The position numbers were made by a program, and so were the translations under genes. Below the pieces are notes generated by a model that did no database searches, was not told the origin of the DNA, and saw only the letters and a program-made list of their open reading frames with translations. This document shows positions 21,501-28,817 of a stretch of 64,000 nucleotides of DNA, piece after piece (the first letter of the stretch is position 1; every line of letters begins with the position of its first letter). Source of the stretch: Pseudomonas sp. Irchel s3h17 (lineage in GTDB: Bacteria; Pseudomonadota; Gammaproteobacteria; Pseudomonadales; Pseudomonadaceae). The stretch covers positions 234,726 through 298,725 of the forward strand of contig NZ_FYDL01000007.1 of the NCBI RefSeq assembly GCF_900187505.1. Direction: 5' to 3'.

Positions 21501-22296
21501 GAATCCGCTGGCGGCCAAGGTCCGCGCCGAGCGTGAAGCCTTGATGGCATCGGGGCTGGCGGCAGCCGATGCTGCGCGGCAGGCCGGTTGGCGCATCTTC
21601 GGTGCCAAGCCCGGGGCCTATGGCGCAGGCGTGCAGGGCGCCATCGACGGGCGCTTGTGGCAAAGCCGCGATGATCTGGCCGAGGTCTACCTGAACTGGG
21701 GTGGCTACGCCTATGGCGGCGCCGATGAAGGCACGGCTGCCCGCGAGCAGTTTGCCCAGCGTTTGAGCCAGGTCCAGGCGGTGTTGCAGAACCAGGACAA
21801 CCGCGAGCACGACTTGCTCGATTCCAACGACTACTACCAGTTCCAGGGCGGCATGCTCGCTGCCGTGGAAAGCCTGAGCGGTGCAGCGGCGGCGAGTTAT
21901 CACGGCGATCACAGCCAGCCGGACCTGCCGAAGATCCGCACGCTGAAGGAAGAGCTGAACCGGGTCATCCGTTCCCGTGCCGCCAACCCGAAATGGATCG
22001 AAGGGGTCAAGCGCCATGGCTACAAAGGTGCGTTTGAGCTGGCGGCCACGGTGGACAATCTGTTCGCCTTCGACGCCACCACACAGCTGATCGACGACCA
22101 TCAATATGCCTTGCTGGCCGACGCCTATCTGCTCGATCCCTCGACCCGCGAGTTCGTCCGCCAGCATAATCCCCACGCCCTGCGCGACATGACCGAGCGC
22201 CTGCTGGAAGCCCAGCAGCGCGGGATGTGGCAGGAACCGGGCGAGTACCGCGAAGCGCTGGAGAATCTGCTGCTGGATATCGAGGAAGACGGCTAG
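18523..22296 (+). CDS. cobN: Cobaltochelatase subunit CobN
   Basis: 1257 residues, the usual CobN length. Landmarks are ILANYPTRDGRIGNGVGLDT, HVGKHGNLEWLPGKGVGLS, TGRNFYSVDVRNLPTTTAWR and LGLSVWGTATMRTGGDDIAQ. It is the large subunit that inserts Co2+ into hydrogenobyrinic acid diamide using ATP hydrolysis by partner AAA+ subunits. In this genome the partners are likely the ChlI-like ATPase and VWA protein just downstream rather than CobS/CobT. Cytosolic. Confidence 0.97.
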   Translation: MHLLRTQPGGFVADDNIADLGQTPAELVILCSGDSSLALLAEAAQQLPEDYPSLRLANPMQVQNHASVDLYVDQVLRHAKVILLSLHGGIAYWRYGIQRLVELSQRGVQLILVPGDDRPDPELSDLSSVPVADRERLWHFLRQGGKDNALDLYRCLASRWLGRDYPWAEPQVLPRTALYHPHKSNATLGDWQADWQAGQPVAAVLFYRSHLQAANTAFIDVFCQRLQAAGLNPLPIALASLKEPGCLTVVEDWLDEVQAAVILNTTGFAQSSPEAPHLRPFRRNIPVIQAICAQDNEPGWRDSEQGLGPRDLAMHIALPELDGRIISRPISFKDLAWRSERSQSDVVCYRAQPERMDFVAELARRWVELGRVANGHKRIALILANYPTRDGRIGNGVGLDTPAAALNILRALHVEGYPLPADLPHSGTELIQQLLGGVSNDLETIDLRPCQQSLALDDYHAMFNALPEANRNAVLERWGPPQGDPMFRDGCMMVAGLRFGLTFVGIQPARGYQVDPSAVYHDPDLVPPHGYLAFYFWLRKAYGAHALIHVGKHGNLEWLPGKGVGLSESCWPDALLGPLPNIYPFIVNDPGEGAQAKRRTQAVIIDHLMPPLTRAETYGPLRNLELLADEYYEAQLLDPRRARELQRDILKLVRETHIDRELQLDERLDGEADAAIWLPRLDTYLCDLKESQIRDGLHVFGESPGGRLRIDTLLALLRIPRGDGRGAQSSLLRALAKAFALGFDPLDCELSDPWTGPRPAALLSLSDEVWRTAGDTRERLEWFAAQLIEQALGADVPSLDQPGWTEVAAIIDSLRQVVAPRLDACGPAEMRGLLDALAGRFVPAGPSGAPSRGRLDVLPTGRNFYSVDVRNLPTTTAWRIGFQSASLILERHLQDHGDHLRQLGLSVWGTATMRTGGDDIAQAMALMGVRPVWATGSQRVDDFEILPLSLLDRPRVDVTLRVSGFFRDAFANLIRLFDAAVQAVAALDEPDDMNPLAAKVRAEREALMASGLAAADAARQAGWRIFGAKPGAYGAGVQGAIDGRLWQSRDDLAEVYLNWGGYAYGGADEGTAAREQFAQRLSQVQAVLQNQDNREHDLLDSNDYYQFQGGMLAAVESLSGAAAASYHGDHSQPDLPKIRTLKEELNRVIRSRAANPKWIEGVKRHGYKGAFELAATVDNLFAFDATTQLIDDHQYALLADAYLLDPSTREFVRQHNPHALRDMTERLLEAQQRGMWQEPGEYREALENLLLDIEEDG

Positions 22297-22322
22297 CGAA
22301 AAAGCCCAAGCCGGAACACACC

Positions 22323-22441
22323 TGTGGCGAGGGAGCTTGCTCGCGCTGGGCTGCACAGCAGCCCCAAAAACCTGAGAACACACCGCAGATTCAGGTTTTA
22401 CGACGGCGGACCGGCCGACGGGAGCAAGCTCCCTTGCCACC
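22323..22441. repeat. REPIN between cobN and the chlI-like gene
   Basis: Left half TGTGGCGAGGGAGCTTGCTC, right inverted half GGGAGCAAGCTCCCTTGCCA. It sits inside the riboswitch-controlled gene string, where its hairpins could alter expression of the two downstream chelatase partners. Confidence 0.88.
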
Positions 22442-22474
22442 GTGACATTACCGACCATGAAGAGAAAACCCGAC

Positions 22475-23482
22475 ATGACCGACATCCCTCATTTTCCGCT
22501 GTCCGCCGTGGTCGGCGCCGATGCCCTGAAACTGGCGCTGTGCCTGACCGCCATCGACCCGAAGATCGGCGGTGTGCTGATCGAAGGGCCGCGAGGCATG
22601 GCCAAGTCCACCCTGGCGCGAGGCTTGGCCGATCTGCTGGCCAGCGGGCAGTTCGTCACCTTGCCGTTGGGCGCGACCGAGGAACGCCTGGTCGGCACCC
22701 TGGACCTCGATGCGGCGCTGGGCGAGGGCCGGGCACAGTTTTCCCCCGGCGTATTGGCCAAGGCCGACGGCGGCGTGTTGTACGTCGACGAAGTGAACCT
22801 GCTGCCCGACCACCTGGTGGACTTGCTGCTCGACGTGGCGGCCAGCGGCACCAACCTGATCGAGCGTGACGGCATTTCCCATCGGCATTCGGCGCGCTTC
22901 GTGCTGATCGGCACGATGAACCCGGAAGAAGGTGAATTGCGTCCGCAATTGCTCGATCGATTCGGCCTGAACGTTGCCCTCAGCGGTCACACCGCGCCCC
23001 TTGAGCGCGGACAGATCATCCGTCGTCGACTGGATTTCGACAGCGATCCCCAGGGCTTTTGCGCTCAGTGGGAAAGCCCGCAGCAGGCACTGCGTGAACG
23101 CTGCCAGCAGGCGCGTATGGCGCTGGCAACGATCCCGCTCGACGACCAGGCGCTGGCGCAGATCACCGAGCGTTGTTTCGCCGCCGGGGTCGATGGCTTG
23201 CGCGCTGACCTGGTGTGGCTGCGCGCGGCGCGGGCCCATGCTGCGTGGCGGGGGGCGGCGGCCATCAGCGAGGTCGACATCGACGCGGTCGCCGAGTTTG
23301 CCCTGCGTCATCGGCGTCGCGATACGCCGCCGTCTGCCCCGAGCCAGAATCATTCGCCAGACACCGCTACCGCGCCATCGGCCAATCCTGGTGAAGGCCA
23401 GGGGCAGTGGGGTGACATGCCCGCCCAGGCACTGCCCACCGGTGCGCGTCGTGAAGTGCCGAGCTGGCCAAAAAAGCCTTAG
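22475..23482 (+). CDS. ChlI-like AAA+ ATPase, chelatase partner subunit
   Basis: 335 residues from ATG 22475. Walker A region EGPRGMAKSTLARGLADLL (GxxGxxKS form), the insertion TLDLDAALGEGRAQFSPGVL, Walker B VLYVDEVNLLPD and sensor GTMNPEEGELRPQLLDRFGL identify the magnesium-chelatase ChlI/BchI family. The C-terminal tail (about 285-335) is low-complexity and ends VPSWPKKP. With the next gene it forms a small ChlI/ChlD-type pair that should power CobN. An in-frame ATG 18 bases upstream is possible. Confidence 0.88.
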   Translation: MTDIPHFPLSAVVGADALKLALCLTAIDPKIGGVLIEGPRGMAKSTLARGLADLLASGQFVTLPLGATEERLVGTLDLDAALGEGRAQFSPGVLAKADGGVLYVDEVNLLPDHLVDLLLDVAASGTNLIERDGISHRHSARFVLIGTMNPEEGELRPQLLDRFGLNVALSGHTAPLERGQIIRRRLDFDSDPQGFCAQWESPQQALRERCQQARMALATIPLDDQALAQITERCFAAGVDGLRADLVWLRAARAHAAWRGAAAISEVDIDAVAEFALRHRRRDTPPSAPSQNHSPDTATAPSANPGEGQGQWGDMPAQALPTGARREVPSWPKKP

Positions 23483-23535
23483 GCATTCGCCCTCGATCTG
23501 ACGCGGGGGCGAATGCCAGGCCCCGGGCAGGACGC

Positions 23536-24141
23536 TTGAACAATGGCCGGCAGGGACAGTGTCGGGCGGCACGCAGTGGTGCGGTGAACTGGCCGGGGAC
23601 GCTGCTCAACGGTCGGCCGCGGCACTACCAGGATCTGCTGTTTCATCTGCGCAGCCGCGCCCCCCACGAGGTGTGGCTGGTGATCGTCGATGCCTCGGCC
23701 TCCACTCGCCGCCATCAGGCGCTGAGCGATGCCAAGGGCCTGTTGGCGCAGTTGTTCGACGACGCTTACCGTCAGCGTGCGCGGTTGGCCTTGTTGACGG
23801 CCAGTGGTAGCGCGCCCAAGTGGCAGGTACAAGGCCTGAAGGCCTCGGGCAGTTTGCGCGACTGGCTCCAGACGCTGGGTGCCGGCGGCGGCACGCCGTT
23901 GCTGGCCGCGCTGGAACAGGCCGCGCAGTGGTTGGCGCAACGTCAGAAGCGCTTCGGGGCCGAGCAGCAGCGGCTATTGCTGTTGACCGACGGACGCCTC
24001 AGGCATTGGCCGGCGCTGCCCGTGTTCGATTGCCCGAGCCTGCTGGTCGACATCGAGCGCGGCCCCATTCGGCTCGGACGCGCCAAGGCCCTGGCCTGTG
24101 ACCTGAATGCCGAGTATCGACACATCGATCAACCTGACTAG
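23536..24141 (+). CDS. VWA-domain protein, ChlD/CobT-like chelatase partner
   Basis: 201 residues from a TTG start (23536; GGCAGGAC lies just upstream; no in-frame ATG covers the domain). The von Willebrand A metal site is complete: VIVDASAST (DxSxS), AGGGTPLL (threonine) and LLTDGR (aspartate). It is only the VWA half of a ChlD/CobT protein; the ATPase half is supplied by the preceding gene. Expected to bridge ATPase and CobN. The gap of 53 bases and the unusual start leave some doubt about the N-terminus. Confidence 0.82.
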   Translation: MNNGRQGQCRAARSGAVNWPGTLLNGRPRHYQDLLFHLRSRAPHEVWLVIVDASASTRRHQALSDAKGLLAQLFDDAYRQRARLALLTASGSAPKWQVQGLKASGSLRDWLQTLGAGGGTPLLAALEQAAQWLAQRQKRFGAEQQRLLLLTDGRLRHWPALPVFDCPSLLVDIERGPIRLGRAKALACDLNAEYRHIDQPD

Positions 24142-24182
24142 GCACCCGGTGTGTCGGTGATGACCGGAGGCGGGGTGCTGGT

Positions 24183-24440
24183 TCAACCCTGGTCGATGCA
24201 GCCATCGCCAAAGGCCTGGTAGCGCAGTGTGCGCAACACACCTTGGTGGTCCAGATAGGTCAATTCTCGCGGGCCGATGCCGCAATAGTTGTAGTCGGAC
24301 GTCGAGATGACTTCGGCGATATCCAGGCGGGTCGAGAAACTGTAGTCCTCCATGATCGGCGGGGTGCCGCTGGCGACGGTGTTGGCGGCAGCCGCGGTGC
24401 TCAGGGAGACCAGGGCCAGGGCAAGCAAGGCAGTTTTCAT
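24183..24440 (-). CDS. DUF2790 family secreted protein
   Basis: 85 residues: signal peptide MKTALLALALVSLSTAAAA, then the DUF2790 pattern DIAEVIS...CGIGPRELTYLDHQGV and LRYQAFGDGC with two cysteines that could pair. Common in Pseudomonas as small exported proteins, function unknown. It converges with the VWA gene. Confidence 0.85.
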   Translation of the reverse strand: MKTALLALALVSLSTAAAANTVASGTPPIMEDYSFSTRLDIAEVISTSDYNYCGIGPRELTYLDHQGVLRTLRYQAFGDGCIDQG

Positions 24441-24536
24441 GATGGGGTGCTCGTGGTGGCGACTGAATGATTTCAGTGACCGTACGACGAACCCCAGGGC
24501 GGTTTATTCCCCGGTCACGCTCAGGATAACCGCTGT

Positions 24537-25613
24537 TTACTGATGAAAGGTGTAGCGGTCCTTGCCGGTGTGTTTTGATGCATACAAGGCCTCGTCAGCC
24601 TTGATCAGCGCCTGGTTCAAGGTATCGCCATCCTCAACCAGGGCCAGGCCGATGCTGATGGTCACCGGGTGCTCGCCGGGCTCGTCACGCACCACCTGGC
24701 ACAGGCGGGCCGCCAGGGTCTCGACATCCCCGCGCCGGACCCCGGGCAGGTAGATCGCGAACTCTTCGCCGCCGAGCCGGGCGTACTCGTGATCGCGCAT
24801 GACGGCCTTGATGTGGGCGGCAATGTGTTTGAGCACCACGTCACCCGTGTCGTGCCCATGCACATCGTTCACCTTCTTGAAGTTGTCGATGTCGATCATT
24901 GCCAGGTAGTGATCCTGCTCGCGGGGGATTGCCTGCAGGTGTTTGCCGGCCTTGGCCATGAACGAGCGGCGATTGGGGATCTCGGTCAGGGTGTCTATGT
25001 AGGCCTGGTCCAGCAACAGTTTGGAGGTGATGTAGGCGTAGAGCTTGGCCTCGCGCAACGTGAGGAAGCTGTAGAGGATCAGTGCGCAGAGGAACACCGA
25101 GTAGCAGAGGGTCATGGTGCCCTTGAGGGCGAGCAGTTTGATATCGGTGTTGTAGAACGGATTGAGAACCACCCAGGTAATCACCTGCGCACAGTAGAAC
25201 GACCAGCGGCTCAGGGGCATCACCGAGGCACTGTAGAGCAGGCTGGAAGCGCCCAGTACCAGCCAGGCCGGGTGCAGGGGGGCGGGCAATCCGTTGATGA
25301 GCAGGCGGATGCCCAGGCTCATCGTCAGCACGAATATCACGTTGAGGACGTGAAAGTGCCGGGCCTTGCGCGTGAACAGCAAAATGGTCGCAAGGATCAG
25401 GTAGGTCCCCAGAAACACCAGCGACAGGTAGCTGAAGCCTTGGCCGCCAATGAAGCCGACAATCAGGTCGAAGACCAGCCAGATCACAATGCTGGCGATG
25501 TAGATCAACAGGCAGAATCTGTGCAGCCGCTCGAATTGGTGTTGTGCGAACTCCGCTTGCAAGGCCGCCGGAGGCGCTTTTTTCAGGACTTCATCTTCAA
25601 TGGTCTTGTACAT
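24537..25613 (-). CDS. Membrane diguanylate cyclase (GGDEF)
   Basis: 358 residues. Residues about 35-195 contain six membrane helices; residues 200-358 form a GGDEF domain with DTLTEIPNRRSFM, MIDIDNFKKVNDVHGHDTGD and the active-site motif RLGGEEF. It should make cyclic di-GMP. The inhibitory RxxD site, normally ending six residues before GG, is not in register here (VMRDHEYARLGGEEF), so product inhibition may be weak. No EAL domain. Monocistronic, divergent from the ridA cluster. Confidence 0.93.
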   Translation of the reverse strand: MYKTIEDEVLKKAPPAALQAEFAQHQFERLHRFCLLIYIASIVIWLVFDLIVGFIGGQGFSYLSLVFLGTYLILATILLFTRKARHFHVLNVIFVLTMSLGIRLLINGLPAPLHPAWLVLGASSLLYSASVMPLSRWSFYCAQVITWVVLNPFYNTDIKLLALKGTMTLCYSVFLCALILYSFLTLREAKLYAYITSKLLLDQAYIDTLTEIPNRRSFMAKAGKHLQAIPREQDHYLAMIDIDNFKKVNDVHGHDTGDVVLKHIAAHIKAVMRDHEYARLGGEEFAIYLPGVRRGDVETLAARLCQVVRDEPGEHPVTISIGLALVEDGDTLNQALIKADEALYASKHTGKDRYTFHQ

Positions 25614-25980
25614 CGCCGGCCCTGTTCCGATCTTGGTTGTCCAGAATCACCCGCCCCTGGGCGATAGCGCAAGGAGAACAAACGGGGTGCCGGCACCATC
25701 CTGCCGCCAAGCCTGAATGCCACAGCCGGGTGACTACCGGACACCCTCATGACGTTGGAAGACATTCATCGTTCCGAGGCATCGTGAAGCATTGGCGCTG
25801 TAGCCAGCAGGCCTTCATAGGGATCCAGAACCTGAATAAAAGCAGTCAACACTGGGGTTGTCCAATCCGCATCGTGCTTGTTCGATGTTGATCAGCCGCA
25901 GGTTTCACGCGTGCCATCGACGCACCGACAGAGCGATTGGGCTGGGATTCTGCCGTTGGGCTGTGGCACACTCCGGTCAT
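25614..25980. other. Intergenic region, nothing recognised
   Basis: Between the divergent diguanylate cyclase and ridA genes. No frame with a credible ribosome-binding site, no RNA gene, no REP sequence. Upstream promoters of both genes probably lie here; the only clear element is the dyad further right. Confidence 0.4.
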
Positions 25981-25984
25981 TCAT

Positions 25985-26018
25985 TCCGCTATTGCATATA
26001 TAGGTCCGCTATAGCGGA
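25985..26018. promoter_or_regulatory. Probable IclR-type operator upstream of ridA
   Basis: A perfect 14-bp palindrome TCCGCTATAGCGGA (26005-26018), with a third half-site CCGCTAT at 25986-25992, 20 bases before the equivalent half. Direct-plus-inverted half-site layout is usual for IclR-family regulators, and an iclR-type gene is second in this cluster. About 90 bases upstream of the ridA start. Confidence 0.6.
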
Positions 26019-26105
26019 ATTTGTCGCTCAAATGATGGCAGTGCCACGCTTGGCGAAACCACTGCGCAACGCCCGATTTGATTCTTTTCGAGCAGGAGAT
26101 ACACC

Positions 26106-26495
26106 ATGAGCATTACTCGTTACGGCACCGGCAGCACCGCCGGTGGTGGTCAGCCCCGTCCTTTCGCCCGTGCCGTTGAAGCCGATGGCTGGCTGCATGT
26201 GTCCGGCCAGGTGCCAGCGGTGAATGGCGAAATCATTGTCGGTGGCATCGTCGAGCAGACCCACCAGACTATCCGCAACCTGATCGCCATCCTCGAAGAA
26301 GCCGGTTACGGTCTCGAAGACGTGGTGCGCACGGGCGTGTGGCTGGAAGACCCGCGGGACTTCTGGAGCTTCAACAAGGTGTTCTCCGAGTACTTCAGCC
26401 CCGAGCACGCCCCGGCCCGTGCCTGCGTGCAAGCGAGCATGATGGTCGACTGCAAGGTCGAGATCGACTGCGTCGCCTACAAGAAAAAGGCCTGA
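26106..26495 (+). CDS. RidA-family enamine/imine deaminase
   Basis: 129 residues with the RidA pattern: FARAVEADGWLHVSGQVP, TIRNLIAILEEAGYGLEDVV and the C-terminal PARACVQASMMVDCKVEIDC, in which the arginine that holds the substrate carboxylate is present. RidA proteins hydrolyse reactive enamines or imines released by PLP enzymes. A PLP dehydratase-like gene lies two genes downstream, which fits. GGAGATACACC precedes the ATG. Confidence 0.9.
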   Translation: MSITRYGTGSTAGGGQPRPFARAVEADGWLHVSGQVPAVNGEIIVGGIVEQTHQTIRNLIAILEEAGYGLEDVVRTGVWLEDPRDFWSFNKVFSEYFSPEHAPARACVQASMMVDCKVEIDCVAYKKKA

Positions 26496-26513
26496 AGGCG
26501 GGAACTCCCTGAC

Positions 26514-27278
26514 ATGACCGAAGACACCATCAAGCGCCGGGCTCGCGGCCTGGACCGGGCATTCGACATCCTCGATTTCCTCAAGGAAATCGGCCAGCCA
26601 CTGCGCCCCAACGATATCGCCAGTGGCATCGGCAGCCCGAAATCCACGGTCTACGAGCTGGTTGCCGCATTGCTGGAGCGACGGATTCTCGAGCCGGTAG
26701 GCAAGGACGGTCATGTCTACCTGGGTCGTCAGCTGTACTTCCTCGGGCAGGCGCACTTGCGCCATTTCGACCTCACCCGTGAGGCCGACCAGGCGTTGCA
26801 GGAGATTGTCCGCCAGACCCGGGAGACCGCGCAGATGTGCCTGCTCAACGGGCGCAAGTACACCGTGGCATTGATGAAAGAGGGCGAGCGGCACTTTCGT
26901 ATCTCTTCGGACATCGGCGAGAACGCACCGATCCCGTGGACGGCATCCGGGCGCCTGTTGCTGGCGCATTTGAGCGACCAGCAAATCGTCGACCTGATCG
27001 ACGAGGACGACTTCATCCTGCCTGATGGCGAACGCCTGCCGCTGGAGCGTTTTCTCGCCGAGATCCGTCAGGCCGGTGCCGAGGGTTTCTTCTCTTTCGA
27101 CAGCGTCGCCGACACCTTTACCCATTGCTTCGCCGCACCGGTCAAAGATCCGTATGGGGTGGCCATCGCGACCCTGTGCATCGTCGCCCCACGGGTCGAC
27201 GCCAAGAACAATTACTACGACTATCGCCGGGTGCTGATCGACAGCGCGAACAACCTGGCCCGTCGTATCAACGAATAG
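26514..27278 (+). CDS. IclR-family transcription regulator
   Basis: 254 residues. N-terminal winged helix (about 12-70: RAFDILDFLKEIGQPLRPND, SPKSTVYELVAALLER) and C-terminal effector domain (80-250, with ISSDIGENAPIPWTASGRLL and FSFDSVADTFTHCFAAPV). Located 18 bases after ridA and 36 before the PLP enzyme gene, so it probably controls its own cluster through the dyad upstream of ridA; the ligand is likely the substrate sugar acid or an intermediate. Confidence 0.92.
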   Translation: MTEDTIKRRARGLDRAFDILDFLKEIGQPLRPNDIASGIGSPKSTVYELVAALLERRILEPVGKDGHVYLGRQLYFLGQAHLRHFDLTREADQALQEIVRQTRETAQMCLLNGRKYTVALMKEGERHFRISSDIGENAPIPWTASGRLLLAHLSDQQIVDLIDEDDFILPDGERLPLERFLAEIRQAGAEGFFSFDSVADTFTHCFAAPVKDPYGVAIATLCIVAPRVDAKNNYYDYRRVLIDSANNLARRINE

Positions 27279-27314
27279 CGGCGCCGTACGCGGCTGCCTG
27301 TGAGGAGTGAGAAC

Positions 27315-28532
27315 ATGCCTGGTACCTTGAATATCGCAGTCGTGGAAAAGGGCGCCGCCCAGCCCGGTACTCATCTGGTGCGTGACGTCAGCCTGCCGGC
27401 GCTGGTGCTGCACCGCGATGCGCTGGAGCACAACATTCGCTGGATGCAGGCGTTCGTCAGCAACAGCGGTGCGCAACTGGCGCCCCATGGCAAGACCAGC
27501 ATGACCCCGGCGCTGTTCCGCCGTCAGCTGGACGCTGGCGCCTGGGGGATCACCCTGGCCACGGCCGTGCAGACCCAGGCAGCCTATGCCCATGGCGTGC
27601 GCCGGGTGTTGATGGCCAACCAGTTGGTGGGCGCGCCGAACATGGCGTTGATCGCCGGGTTGCTGGCCGACCCCGCGTTCGAGTTCCATTGCATGGTCGA
27701 CCACCCGGACAACGTGGCTGACCTCGGGGCCTTCTTCGCGGCAAGCGGTCGGCGCTTGAACGTGATGATCGAGTACGGCGTGGTCGGTGGCCGTTGCGGT
27801 TGCCGCAGCGAAGCCGAGGTGCTGGCGCTGGCCGAGGCCATCAAGGCTCAACCGGGCCTGGCCCTGACCGGTATCGAAGGGTACGAAGGGGTGATCCACG
27901 GTGATCATGCGGTCAGCGGCATCCGTGAGTTCGCCGCTTCCCTGGTGCGCCTGGCGGTACAGCTGCAGGACAGTGGCGCGTTCGCGATCGACACGCCGAT
28001 CATCACCGCGTCGGGTTCGGCCTGGTACGACCTGATCGCCGAGTCCTTCGAAGCACAGAATGCCGGCGGACGCTTCCTCAGCGTGCTGCGCCCCGGCAGT
28101 TATGTGGCCCACGACCATGGCATTTATAAGGAGGCGCAGTGCTGCGTGCTGGACCGTCGCAGCGACCTGCACGAAGGCCTGCGCCCGGCGCTGGAAGTCT
28201 GGGCCCACGTGCAATCGTTGCCGGAGCCGGGCTTTGCGGTGATCGCCCTGGGCAAGCGCGATGTGGCCTATGACGCTGGCCTGCCGGTGCCATTGCGGCG
28301 GTATCGGGCGGGCGTGGTGCCGGCGGTGGGCGATGATGTCGGTGCCTGCAAGGTCACGGCGGTGATGGACCAGCACGCGTTCATGAACGTCGCGCCGGGT
28401 GTCGAGTTGCGGGTGGGCGACATCATTTCCTTCGGTACGTCACACCCGTGCCTGACCTTCGACAAGTGGCGCACCGGGTTGCTGGTGGATAAGCAGTTGA
28501 CTGTCATCGAAAGCATGGAAACCTGCTTCTAA
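27315..28532 (+). CDS. Fold-type III PLP enzyme, D-serine/D-threonine dehydratase-like
   Basis: 405 residues from ATG 27315 (GAGGAG upstream). The N-terminal alanine-racemase-like barrel has APHGKTSMTPALFRRQLDAG, whose lysine should bind PLP, and GVVGGRCGCRS. The C-terminal domain has the zinc-type DQHAFMN motif and GDIISFGTSHPCLTFDKW seen in D-threonine aldolases and DSD1-type D-serine dehydratases. Because it is followed by a KDG kinase and preceded by ridA, D-glucosaminate dehydratase activity is an attractive possibility (inference). Other D-hydroxy-amino acids are the alternative. Confidence 0.8.
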   Translation: MPGTLNIAVVEKGAAQPGTHLVRDVSLPALVLHRDALEHNIRWMQAFVSNSGAQLAPHGKTSMTPALFRRQLDAGAWGITLATAVQTQAAYAHGVRRVLMANQLVGAPNMALIAGLLADPAFEFHCMVDHPDNVADLGAFFAASGRRLNVMIEYGVVGGRCGCRSEAEVLALAEAIKAQPGLALTGIEGYEGVIHGDHAVSGIREFAASLVRLAVQLQDSGAFAIDTPIITASGSAWYDLIAESFEAQNAGGRFLSVLRPGSYVAHDHGIYKEAQCCVLDRRSDLHEGLRPALEVWAHVQSLPEPGFAVIALGKRDVAYDAGLPVPLRRYRAGVVPAVGDDVGACKVTAVMDQHAFMNVAPGVELRVGDIISFGTSHPCLTFDKWRTGLLVDKQLTVIESMETCF

Positions 28533-28612
28533 GGCGCCGGATCGAGGTGCGGTTTTCGCGGGCGGCGCGCTGCTTGCCCGCGATGAGGCCCTGATAGATC
28601 CCGCCATCACCG

Positions 28613-28791
28613 CAATGCTGTTCAGTTAAGGCGATGAGATCGTATTTGTAGGAGCAGCCGGTCGACGCTCGAGCGCTCGCGATGGACGTTAACGATTACG
28701 CATATTTTCTGAGTAACCGTGTAGTTCTTGAGTTCATCGCGAGCATGCTCGCTCCTACAACGGTCGGCGTTCGCTTAACTGAACGGCTTTG
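28613..28791. mobile_element. Small inverted-repeat element (MITE-like) with a different REP core, copy 3
   Basis: 179 bp. Ends CAATGCTGTTCAGTTAAG (28613-28630) and CTTAACTGAACGGCTTTG (28774-28791) match the ends of the elements at 1640 and 6509. The core carries facing GTAGGAGC / GCTCCTAC REP halves, a different REP class. Flanks CGCCATCACCG and CGTTCATCACCG look like a decayed target duplication. It sits between the PLP enzyme gene and kdgK and ends 26 bases before the kdgK start. Confidence 0.7.
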
Positions 28792-28817
28792 CGTTCATCA
28801 CCGGAGAATTCATCCCC

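Noticed and set aside
26028..28376. A 782-codon minus-strand frame over ridA-iclR-PLP enzyme
   Set aside because: Spans three well-identified genes on the other strand; low-complexity His/Gln/Arg composition typical of a shadow frame.
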